A DNA stretch of 55,206 nt from Rhodoblastus sp052145335 (GTDB taxonomy: Bacteria; Pseudomonadota; Alphaproteobacteria; Rhizobiales; Beijerinckiaceae): the NCBI RefSeq assembly GCF_052145335.1, contig NZ_JBKQOU010000140.1, forward strand, positions 1 through 55,206, in the 5' to 3' direction. Numbering within the stretch: position 1 is the stretch's first letter; each line of letters opens with the position of its first letter. The position numbers and the translations under genes are program-made. Below are positions 38,721 to 46,689 of this stretch, one piece after another. The notes beneath the pieces were generated by a model that was given only the letters and a program-made list of their open reading frames with translations, searched no databases and was not told where the DNA came from.

Positions 38721-39953
38721 TTACGCGGCCAGAGGACAGATCTGAACAGCGAAGCCGAGGTTTTGAAGCCGAGCGACAAGGCGTTTAGTTTGGACGGCCT
38801 TGGCGCGGCGGTCGAAGTGATCAGGGCCGAGGTCCTGGTAACATGTTCCGTCCTTGAGCATATGGTATGCGGCGGTCAGGATCGATGCGGCGACGGCGCC
38901 GATGGCTTTCTTGGCGCCGCGCCGGGAGCGCAGGCGATGGAATTGGGCCTGGAGATAGCAGCCCTTCTTGCGCACCGCCGCCCAGGCGCATTGGATCAAT
39001 GTGGTCTTGAGCCAAGGCGCTCCCTTTCGCATGCGATTGGATCGCCGCTTGCCGGCGCTTTCGTCGTTGCGGGGACATAGTCCAGCCCAGGAGATCAGAT
39101 GTGCGTCCGTGGGAAAGCGGCTCATGTCGGCGCCGATCTCGGCCAGGATGACATTTGCGCTGAGAGCGCTGATGCCGGGGATTGAGCTGAGGATATCGAT
39201 CAGGGCGCGAAACGGCTCGACGTTGGCGTCGACCTCCTGATCAATCTGAGCGATGGCGGCATCGAGGGCGTCGATCTGCTGGAGATGGAGGCGCAGCATG
39301 AAGCGATGATGCTTGGTCACCTTGCCACGCAGGGCTTCATTCAGATCGTCGCGCGGGGCTTTGATTTGCCGATGAGCGAGACTGGCGAGATTGGCGGGAT
39401 CGGTTTCGCCTGCGATCAACGCCTCGATCATCGCTCGGCCGGACACGCCCATGATGTTGGCGATGACGGAATCAAGTTTGATATTGGCGTCTTCCAAGGT
39501 CTTCTGGATCCGCTGGATATGGCCGCTCCGCTCGCGCACCAGTTGCTTACGGGTCCTCAGAAAATCGCGCATCTCCTGCGTTTGCTCGTCCGGGACGAAG
39601 CTGCCGCGGATCAGCCCATGCGCCAACAAATCGGCCAGCCAAGCCGCGTCGTTGACGTCGGTCTTGCGACCCGGCACGTTCTTCACATGGGCCGCGTTCG
39701 CCAAGATCAAGACGAATTCGCCATCGCTCAGGACGTGCCAAATCGGCTTCCAGTAAACTCCCGTCGCCTCCATGGCGATGTTGACGCAGCCTTCGGCCGA
39801 CAGCCAATCCGACAGGGCCATGAGCTCCTTGGTCGTCGTCTTGAACGTCTTGATCTCTCGCTTGGCGGCGCCGCCCGCCATGTGGCGGACGCAGGCGACC
39901 ACCGTGTCCTTGTGAATGTCCAACCCAGCGCAATGCGCGTGCAGAACTTCCAT
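38721..39953 (-). CDS. IS110-family transposase
   Basis: A 410-residue DEDD transposase. The N-terminal RuvC-like domain has Asp in AGLDIHKDTVVA, Glu in IAMEATGVYWKP, and KTDVNDAAWLADLLAHG. The C-terminal transposase_20 domain has LSSIPGISALSANVILAEIG and SWAGLCPRN, with Ser in the KRRSNRMRKG region. It is intact. GAGGAGGAACAG before the ATG at 39953 fixes the start. The family lacks terminal inverted repeats and uses a non-coding bridge RNA made from an end of the element, so the flanks (about 38641-38720 and 39954-40200) are the places to look; exact ends were not found. Confidence 0.92.
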   Translation of the reverse strand: MEVLHAHCAGLDIHKDTVVACVRHMAGGAAKREIKTFKTTTKELMALSDWLSAEGCVNIAMEATGVYWKPIWHVLSDGEFVLILANAAHVKNVPGRKTDVNDAAWLADLLAHGLIRGSFVPDEQTQEMRDFLRTRKQLVRERSGHIQRIQKTLEDANIKLDSVIANIMGVSGRAMIEALIAGETDPANLASLAHRQIKAPRDDLNEALRGKVTKHHRFMLRLHLQQIDALDAAIAQIDQEVDANVEPFRALIDILSSIPGISALSANVILAEIGADMSRFPTDAHLISWAGLCPRNDESAGKRRSNRMRKGAPWLKTTLIQCAWAAVRKKGCYLQAQFHRLRSRRGAKKAIGAVAASILTAAYHMLKDGTCYQDLGPDHFDRRAKAVQTKRLVARLQNLGFAVQICPLAA

Positions 39954-40330
39954 CTGTTCCTCCTCGAACGCCGTCGACTTGGAACCCCCGTTGATGAAAT
40001 CTAACAGACGTGCTCTGAGGCTGTTGCCAGCCAACTGCACAATTCGGGGTGCTCAAGGGTTCCGGGTCCGACTAATGGACGGGCTTGCAGGCACCAAAAA
40101 ACAGGCCGACCTCTGTGCCGGCGACGCGCAAGAATTATACGCCAGATGCTCGCCCGTTTCATTCCTCGTGGGTCGGAAACTCCGGTGATTGGCTAATGAG
40201 GTGATTTATGTGACCCACTTCGGCTAACTACTTGATTTTATAGCGTTGTGGATGTCCTACCTCTCCCACCATTCCACTTAAAAAAACGAGATGATCGACC
40301 AGATGCCGAGCGCAGGACGGCCGCCTGTGC

Positions 40331-40537
40331 TCAACCCTCCCTGGCGCATCTGACTTTGACGTATTCGCGTTCTGGAACGGGCTTTATGGCGGACCTGGCC
40401 AACACTGCTTGCGCCTGAACGCCGCAGGCCGCCAACGAGCGGACTACACCGACATTCAGCATTTCGAGAGCGTGGGCGGCGTCGCAATCTCCAGGCGGAG
40501 TGGAGATCGAGCAAATCAGAATGACGACAGTAAGCAT
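40331..40537 (-). CDS. Small secreted Cys-containing protein
   Basis: A 68-residue ORF starting MLTVVILICSISTPPGDC, which reads as a short signal or membrane segment. Spaced cysteines and a polar C terminus (PEREYVKVRCAREG) follow. It resembles small secreted Cys proteins often annotated in Rhizobiales, but the match is weak. The rest of 40060-41190 shows no supported gene. Confidence 0.4.
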   Translation of the reverse strand: MLTVVILICSISTPPGDCDAAHALEMLNVGVVRSLAACGVQAQAVLARSAIKPVPEREYVKVRCAREG

Positions 40538-41216
40538 CCTGGCCTCGCGAAAAACTGGAGAAATGCGCGCGTATAAGGCAATTCGCGGGGCGGCGGAGGC
40601 GCGACCACCCCTCGCTCCCCAGGCCCCGGCAATTGCCCTCCTGCATACGCCTCCCGGCGCTGCGAGCCAGCACTCCTAGGCCGACAAGAAAGACTCGCCG
40701 CTCATATAGGCGCCGAATGGGCATTTTTGCATGTAAATACACTTTGAATTGAATACAGCGGCTGAAGCTTTGCTTGCATTGGATTTAACTTCGCCTTGTC
40801 ATAAATGCTGCCGATAGTTACTTGAACCGAACCATTCCGAAGCGGCGCCTGGCGATCGGCAGACAAGGTGGGCGGCGTCACGCAAATTCAGACGCAACCC
40901 GCACTCTGGCCGGGTTTAGATCCCGGGCGACCTTTCACTCCGTCGGAGCCTCGCCTTCTTCGTTCTGTTGCTGGTCTGTTTGTCGAGCGCGGGCTGGTCC
41001 GGGCATCCCTTCTCCAACCACAATGATTTTCGGTCACGCCGCTCGACCCGACGATGATGATCTGGTCTGCTGTGCAGCGCCGGAGGCCTTTGTCAAGTCG
41101 CCGTTGTCCGGCTGAGGGCTTCAAAGGACTTAAGTGCGTCTGGACTTTTTTTCCGGGCTCGTGTCGGGAAGAGGGTCGCGTTATTGTCGGAGCCCGATGA
41201 GCGCGAGTCTAAGAAA

Positions 41217-41744
41217 ATGACACCGACCTCTGTGCCCAACGTCACCTTCCACATTCGAGTCAGGAACGACGCGCTTGGCGGCCCCAACCCGTTCGAATGG
41301 AAGGACGTCTCCAGCCAGGAAATTTTCGGCGGCAAGCGCGTCGTGCTTTTCGCTTTGCCGGGCGCTTTCACCCCGGCCTGTTCCGAAAGTCATCTGCCCG
41401 GCTATGAGCGGCGATACGACGATTTCAAACGCCTTGGCGTCGACCGGGTCATCTGTCTGGCCGTCAACGACGCCTTTGTGATGTTTCAGTGGGCCAAGGC
41501 GCAGAATATCGAAAGGGTCTTCATGCTGCCTGACGGCAATGGCGACTTCACCCGGCTTATGGGCATGCTCGTCGATCGCCGGCAGCAGGGCATGGGCCTG
41601 CGGAGCTGGCGCTATTCCATGCTCGTGGACGATGGAAACATCAAAAAATTATTCGCCGAGCCAGATGTAAGGGACAATCCGAGCGGCGTCGGCGTGAAGG
41701 TCTCCGACGCCGATACGATGCTGGCCTTTCTCGAAAGCTCCTGA
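41217..41744 (+). CDS. Peroxiredoxin, Prx5-like
   Basis: A 175-residue thiol peroxidase of the Prx5 group that reduces hydrogen or organic peroxides. The peroxidatic Cys is in PGAFTPACSESHLPGY (about residue 57), and the family Arg region SWRYSMLVDDG is present. Only one other Cys is seen (VICLAV), so the resolving partner is probably a separate thiol such as glutaredoxin or glutathione. A TTG at 41184 is a possible alternative start, but the ATG gives the normal family N terminus. It stands alone. Confidence 0.9.
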   Translation: MTPTSVPNVTFHIRVRNDALGGPNPFEWKDVSSQEIFGGKRVVLFALPGAFTPACSESHLPGYERRYDDFKRLGVDRVICLAVNDAFVMFQWAKAQNIERVFMLPDGNGDFTRLMGMLVDRRQQGMGLRSWRYSMLVDDGNIKKLFAEPDVRDNPSGVGVKVSDADTMLAFLESS

Positions 41745-41814
41745 GATTCCCGACTTTTCCGATAAAAATGAGCGCGCAACGAAGCGCGCCTCGCAGGCCT
41801 TGTATCGAACACGG

Positions 41815-42900
41815 CTATTCAAACGCGAAGATGCGCTTCCAGTCGTCCTTCATGCTGATCACGAACCAGCCGTCCTTCTTCGCCTCGTCATAGAGCGCCT
41901 GCGGAAAAGTTCCGACCTTGCTGTCGGGCAGACCCTGAGCCGGTCCGTAGGCATATTCGCGCTTGCCGTCGTCATGCAGCACGAGCATCGATAGCCGCGC
42001 GCCGTCGCCGGCCTGGGTATATTCGAGCATCTGGCGGTCGCCGGTCGAATTGCCGAAGGCGGCGCGCGGCCTGCGGCCGATCTCGAGATGGATGCCCTCG
42101 GGCTTGCCGGCGTTGTTGTCGTTTAACAAAAGCTTCGGCTCCTTGGTCAGGAACGGCTTGCCGTTCTTGTCGTAGCCGTATTTTGTCCCAACGGCGCTGC
42201 CGACCACCTGCTCGGGCGGGATGCCGTAGACGCGTTCGGAATAGACGCGCACGAAATCCTGTCCGCCGCCGGTGACGATAAAAGTCTTGTAGCCGTTGGC
42301 GCGGAACAACGTCAGGACTTCCTGCATCGGCTGGTAGATCAGGTCCGTGTAAGGCCGCTTCCAGCGATGATCCCTGGCTCCGGCGATCCACGCCTTCACT
42401 TCTGCCTGGAACATTTCCACGTCCATGCCGGTGAGGGTCGCGACCGCGATTTCCTCGATGGCGCGCAGCGGAAGCTTGCCGATCTTCTCGAAATCGCCCG
42501 TCAGCACGGTCTTGAACGGCTCGACCTTGGCCAGTTCGGGCCTGGCTTTGACCAAGGCCGGGACGCGGTCGAAGCAATAGATCAGTTGCGAGTAGATTGG
42601 GTGCTCGACCCACAAGGTGCCGTCCTGATCGAAGGTGGCGATGCGCTCCTCCGGCGGCACGAAATCCTTGCTCGATGGGTCGGTGGTGATGCGAATGAAA
42701 TCGAGGATCGCCTTTTTGGCGGGGCCGTCGTTCCATGAGGGCAAAGCGTCGTGATCCTCCGCCGCATGGGCCGAAGTCGAGACCGGGCCAACCATCGCGG
42801 TCAAGGCCGGCGCCGCGATCAGTGCGGCAAGGAGAAGCCGGCGGTTCAAGCGGAAAATTGAATCATTGGAAGACACGATCGAATCCTTGTTTTTCATCAT
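41815..42900 (-). CDS. Periplasmic HAD-family phosphatase
   Basis: A 361-residue protein with an N-terminal signal (RLNRRLLLAALIAAPALTAM; the Arg pair may suit the Tat path). The HAD core follows: nucleophile motif FDQDGTLW (about residue 92), motif II in FIVTGGGQDF, the Lys in GKPEGI, and motif IV in GNSTGDRQMLEY. Phosphatases of this type resemble phosphoserine phosphatases and often lie near arylsulfatase genes (from memory), which fits the arylsulfatase remnant just upstream. The natural substrate is unknown. Confidence 0.85.
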   Translation of the reverse strand: MMKNKDSIVSSNDSIFRLNRRLLLAALIAAPALTAMVGPVSTSAHAAEDHDALPSWNDGPAKKAILDFIRITTDPSSKDFVPPEERIATFDQDGTLWVEHPIYSQLIYCFDRVPALVKARPELAKVEPFKTVLTGDFEKIGKLPLRAIEEIAVATLTGMDVEMFQAEVKAWIAGARDHRWKRPYTDLIYQPMQEVLTLFRANGYKTFIVTGGGQDFVRVYSERVYGIPPEQVVGSAVGTKYGYDKNGKPFLTKEPKLLLNDNNAGKPEGIHLEIGRRPRAAFGNSTGDRQMLEYTQAGDGARLSMLVLHDDGKREYAYGPAQGLPDSKVGTFPQALYDEAKKDGWFVISMKDDWKRIFAFE

Positions 42901-43111
42901 TGTCGCGGTCGAGGCCCCGACAGGTCAATGCGCTATCCCCTGATCTAGCGGCCATCAGGCAATCCTCCGCGTTCGTCTGCCCGAGGTTTCTTTCGAATCG
43001 CTCCATGTCCGCCAAATCTTCGATGCCATCGCAGGGTATGAGACGATTTAAAGCTCTGCCTTGGGCTCCATCAATTCCGCTGGAACCGCTCCAATGCCAA
43101 CGCCGTCTCCG

Positions 43112-43141
43112 CGAAAACGGGCGGCCCTTTCGGGTCGCCCG
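43112..43141 (-). terminator. Terminator-like hairpin after the arylsulfatase remnant
   Basis: On the minus strand CGGGCGACCC pairs imperfectly with GGGCCGCCCG and is followed by TTTTCGCGG, 28 bases past the remnant's stop. Confidence 0.6.
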
Positions 43142-43168
43142 CTGATGTGTCAAGCTCGGGTCTTGCGC

Positions 43169-43433
43169 TTAGTCGCTCGGATGACCGCCTTTTTTTATCA
43201 TGTCCAGAATTCCCGAAAGATTATAGGTCTCCGGCGCCTGAAGCGGCGGGAACTCCTTGTAGGAATGGAGTTCCTTCTCCCATAGCTGCTGCCCAATCGG
43301 CAGCATGTTCCAATCGTACAGAAAGGCGGTGACTGGGCCGGCGAGCGCGCCGCGATCGAGGAAGTCGATGACGTGCGAGGCGTATGCGAGTTGCCGGCTG
43401 AAGCGGGGCCGCCCAATGCCGAAGGCCCGCAGT
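43169..43433 (-). pseudogene. 3' remnant of an arylsulfatase-like gene
   Basis: The last 80 or so residues of an open minus frame (FSRQLAYASHVIDFL, then LHSYKEFPPLQAPETYNL) resemble the C-terminal end of bacterial arylsulfatases, where EFPPxQxPxxFNL is typical. The catalytic N-terminal part with the formylglycine site is absent. The match breaks off at about the stop codon of the receiver gene at 43434, so the kinase/receiver pair appears to have replaced the rest of the gene. Confidence 0.6.
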
Positions 43434-43823
43434 TTAGTCGCAAGTGATTTTTTCGATCGTCGCGCGAAGCTGCCCGTCTGAAATGGGCTTGTAAAGCACC
43501 GCCGAAGGATGGTCCATGCGGATGCGCGAGGCCGTTTCCTGCTCCCGCGAGCCCGTGATGAAGATGACTTTGGAGCCAACTGTTTCGTGGATCTCCAGCG
43601 CCGCATCGACGCCGTCCTTGTCGCCCTGCAACCGCATATCCATCAGCACGATCGAGGGACGATATTTTTGAGCAAGCGCGACCGCATCGTCGGCTGTGGC
43701 TGCGGACGCGCAGACTTCCATCCCCATTTCTTCGATCACCATGGACAGGCCCATGACGATCAGGAACTCATCATCGACGATGAGCACCCGGTTTTGAGCA
43801 TTGCCATCTTGCATTTCGCTCAT
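43434..43823 (-). CDS. Single-domain response regulator (partner of the ethylene-receptor-like kinase)
   Basis: A 129-residue receiver-only protein: VDDEF acid pair, phospho-acceptor Asp in IVLMDMRLQG, TGS in FITGSRE, and Lys in LYKPI. No output domain. The start overlaps the stop of the kinase gene as ATGA, so translation is coupled. It is close in sequence to the receiver at 46201-46590 (LIVDDEFLIVMGLSM against LIVEDEFLIVVGLSM). Confidence 0.9.
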   Translation of the reverse strand: MSEMQDGNAQNRVLIVDDEFLIVMGLSMVIEEMGMEVCASAATADDAVALAQKYRPSIVLMDMRLQGDKDGVDAALEIHETVGSKVIFITGSREQETASRIRMDHPSAVLYKPISDGQLRATIEKITCD

Positions 43824-45007
43824 GCCAGGGCCGGCTCGGCGACGCATATCTCCGTGCGCATGCCGCCTTCGTTTCGAACGGTTATCGTGCCTCTGAGCTG
43901 GGCGACAAGGCCAGAAATGATCTTCATTCCGCAACCAGCTTTGGGAACAGCTGTTGAAATCTTGTTGGGCGCCTGTCCCCGACCATCGTCGGAAACGGTC
44001 AAGGCAAGCTTTTGTTCCTCGTTGCGCGCCAGGACCACGGCAATGTTCCCAGCCCCGGTCGGGAAGGCATGTCGCAACGAATTGGTCAGCAATTCGGTCA
44101 CCAGCAATCCCAAGGGAATGGCGAAATCGAGACCTACCGTTAATGAAATGGCATGCACGGAAACCTTGACCTCAGGAAAAACGCTCGTTTCGATGATGTT
44201 GTCGGCAAGTTCCTGCAAAAAGGGCGCAATGTCGAAGGTCTTCAAATCCTTCGAGTCCATCAGTTGTTGGTGGACCAGTCCCAGCGCATAGACGCGTTGG
44301 CGCAAATCAAGCAGCGCGCTCGCTGAATCCGTATCGTGGAAATGCCCGGCTTGCACGGCCAGAAGGGCGTCGATGATCTGCAAATTATTCTTGACGCGAT
44401 GATAGACTTCGCGAAGCAAGACATCGCGCTGCTCAAGCGCGGCGGTGCGTTGTTCCAGCGCCTCGGTCAAATGGGTGTTGGCGTTTCTGAGTTCCGCGGT
44501 TTGATCGTCGACCCGGCGCTCCAGACTAAGGTTTGACGCTCTTGCACGCGACTCGCTTTCCTTCAACAAAGTGGCGGTGTGTTGCTGCTCGGCAATGGTC
44601 GCTTTCAGCTCCGCGTTGAGGCTTTCCAATTTGGCGGGCGACGGCAGCGCCACCAGTTTTGGAATCATCGGCCACAAAAGGATCGCGGTGGCGATGGAGG
44701 CGACGGCTGTAATCAGCTTTATGATCCCCTCAACGCCATAAACGGGAAGCCAGAGAGTGAGAATCGACATGAGATGCGTGGCGCCGCAAGCGAGGATGAA
44801 AGCGACGAACAGATAGATCACCCAGCCATATTGCAGATCGCGCCGCTGTCGCGCGAACGACGCCAGAGCGAGCGGCACCGAGAAATAAGCCAGACCGGTG
44901 ATGGCGTCCGAGGCCGCGTGCAGCCAGACCAGGCCGGGCGCCCAGCTCAGGCAGAAACCATGTGGCGTCAGTCCTGCCGGGTTCAACAGCCAATCCCAAA
45001 TCGACAT
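43820..45007 (-). CDS. Ethylene-receptor-like histidine kinase (HWE/HisKA_2 type)
   Basis: A 395-residue kinase. Residues 1-125 form a membrane sensor with three helices that matches plant ETR1 closely: SDAITGLAYFSVP and LACGATHL. The residues equivalent to ETR1 Asp25, Tyr32, Pro36, Ile62, Cys65 and His69 are Asp34, Tyr41, Pro45, Ile71, Cys74 and His78, all at a constant offset of 9 (the Cys and His are copper ligands in ETR1). A coiled coil (about 130-200) follows, then HisKA_2 with the His in LLREVYHRVKNNLQI and an HATPase. GGGAGG before the ATG at 45007 fixes the start. A related soluble kinase is divergently encoded at 45410. Confidence 0.9.
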   Translation of the reverse strand: MSIWDWLLNPAGLTPHGFCLSWAPGLVWLHAASDAITGLAYFSVPLALASFARQRRDLQYGWVIYLFVAFILACGATHLMSILTLWLPVYGVEGIIKLITAVASIATAILLWPMIPKLVALPSPAKLESLNAELKATIAEQQHTATLLKESESRARASNLSLERRVDDQTAELRNANTHLTEALEQRTAALEQRDVLLREVYHRVKNNLQIIDALLAVQAGHFHDTDSASALLDLRQRVYALGLVHQQLMDSKDLKTFDIAPFLQELADNIIETSVFPEVKVSVHAISLTVGLDFAIPLGLLVTELLTNSLRHAFPTGAGNIAVVLARNEEQKLALTVSDDGRGQAPNKISTAVPKAGCGMKIISGLVAQLRGTITVRNEGGMRTEICVAEPALA

Positions 45008-45409
45008 ATTTCGCCTCCCGGCCAAAACAGACGGCTCCGCGGGACGTAATGCGTCAGTGGGCTAGAGAACAACCACTGCAGAAAAAAGCGGCGGATATGG
45101 GTTTCCGCCCTGAAGCAAGGATCCGCATTTTTCGTGGCCGCTGGTCTTCGCTGACTGTTTCGGCGTCCTGGAGAGCCAGAGGTTTGCAACGTTGTTTTTG
45201 CGCGAAGCTCACGAGAATTTCGACCATAGCATAAGTGCCGAAAAATACATAATAAAAAGCGTTTTGACCTGACAGCGCCGCCTTGCTTATGCTAGGATTT
45301 GCATTCTGCAAAATCCTGTACAAGGAAAGCCCGCGATTTACACCTTGGTCATGGCCGTCCTGCGCGGCCAAGCACTTAACCGCCAAATCAACGAAGCCGT
45401 GAGGTAGCC

Positions 45410-46204
45410 ATGCCGGAGCTGGAAGGCCTCAAGTCGGAACTCAAGGCGAAGATGCTTGAGCAGGAGCGGACCGCCGCTCTGTTGGCGGAATGCGAAGCTC
45501 GCGTCACGGCGGCTAATCTCGCTTTGGGGCGGCGCGTCGACGAACATACGGCGGAGCTCAAGGCAACAAACGCGCGTTTGAAGGAAGCCCTCGAACAGCG
45601 CGACATCCTGCTCCGCGAAGTCTACCACCGCGTGAAGAATAACCTCCAGATCGTCGACGGATTGCTGGCGTTGCAGTCGCGGCAAATCACCGACAAGGAC
45701 GCCGTCGCCGCGTTACGCAATGTTCGTCAAAGGGTCTACGCCATGGGGCTGGTTCATCAGCAATTGATGAAATCGGCAGATCTGAAAACCTTCGATGTCG
45801 CGCCTTTTTTGCGGGACCTGGTTAAAAATGTCATCGATTCCGGCGCCTATCGCGGCGTCAATGTTTCCGTTCAGTCAATTCCTCTGAAGGTGGGGTTGGA
45901 TTTCGCCATACCGTTAGGCTTGCTGGTGACCGAATTGCTGACCAATTCGCTCAAGCACGCCTTTCCCGAGGGCGTCGGCAGTGTATCCATCGCATTGGGG
46001 CGCGGCGAGCACGACAAGATCTCCTTGATCGTTTCCGATAACGGGCAAACATCCGAGAGCGCGCAATCCCCATTCGCGCCGAAGCCAGGCTATGGAATCA
46101 ATATAATAACCGGCCTGGTCAGCCAGCTCAAAGGCGCACTGGTCATGGAGAACATCAACGGAGCCCGCACCGAAATTCTCCTCGCCGCTCCGGTCCAGTC
46201 ATGA
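45410..46204 (+). CDS. Soluble sensor histidine kinase (HisKA_2 type)
   Basis: A 264-residue kinase without membrane segments. An N-terminal coiled coil (about 1-60) is followed by the phospho-His in LLREVYHRVKNNLQIV and an HATPase (FAIPLGLLVTELLTNSLKHAFP; GYGINIITGLVSQL). It aligns with the C-terminal two thirds of the divergent kinase at 43820 and begins where that protein's membrane sensor ends, so it looks like a sensor-less paralogue. GAGG lies 5-6 bases before the ATG. It overlaps the next receiver gene by ATGA. Confidence 0.88.
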   Translation: MPELEGLKSELKAKMLEQERTAALLAECEARVTAANLALGRRVDEHTAELKATNARLKEALEQRDILLREVYHRVKNNLQIVDGLLALQSRQITDKDAVAALRNVRQRVYAMGLVHQQLMKSADLKTFDVAPFLRDLVKNVIDSGAYRGVNVSVQSIPLKVGLDFAIPLGLLVTELLTNSLKHAFPEGVGSVSIALGRGEHDKISLIVSDNGQTSESAQSPFAPKPGYGINIITGLVSQLKGALVMENINGARTEILLAAPVQS

Positions 46205-46590
46205 CCGAGCTCCGCGCGGACGAACTCCAGGATCATGTCCTCATAGTTGAAGACGAATTTCTGATCGTCGTGGGCCTGTCGATGATTATTGAAGATCTGG
46301 GCATGAAGGTCTGCGCCACCGCCGCCACAGCCGACGATGCAGTAGCTCTCGCCCGGGAGTTTCGACCCTCGATCGTGCTGATGGATATGTGCCTGCGAGG
46401 CGAAAGAGACGGCGTCGATGCGGCCCTCGCGATCCGCGCGCTCGTGGGCTCCAAAATCATTTTTCTCTCTGGATCGAGTGACGCAAAAACGATGGCGCGC
46501 ATCCAGCTGGCCGATCCTAAGGCAGTGCTTTTCAAGCCGGTTTCCGACCGGGAGCTCATGAACGCCCTCGAAACAGCCGCTCGATACTAG
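46201..46590 (+). CDS. Single-domain response regulator (partner of the soluble kinase)
   Basis: A 129-residue receiver-only protein: VEDEF acid pair, phospho-acceptor Asp in IVLMDMCLRG, SGS in FLSGSSD, and Lys in LFKPV. It is coupled to the kinase by an ATGA overlap, just like the mirror pair on the other side. Output must go through another protein. Confidence 0.9.
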   Translation: MTELRADELQDHVLIVEDEFLIVVGLSMIIEDLGMKVCATAATADDAVALAREFRPSIVLMDMCLRGERDGVDAALAIRALVGSKIIFLSGSSDAKTMARIQLADPKAVLFKPVSDRELMNALETAARY

Positions 46591-46689
46591 AGCGAGCATT
46601 TTTGTCGTTTTCCGGCGCTGGCGACGGCCGCACTACCGCCGGCGAACCAATTGGCTTAAGGACGCGGGAAAACATACGGGCTTCCGCGC

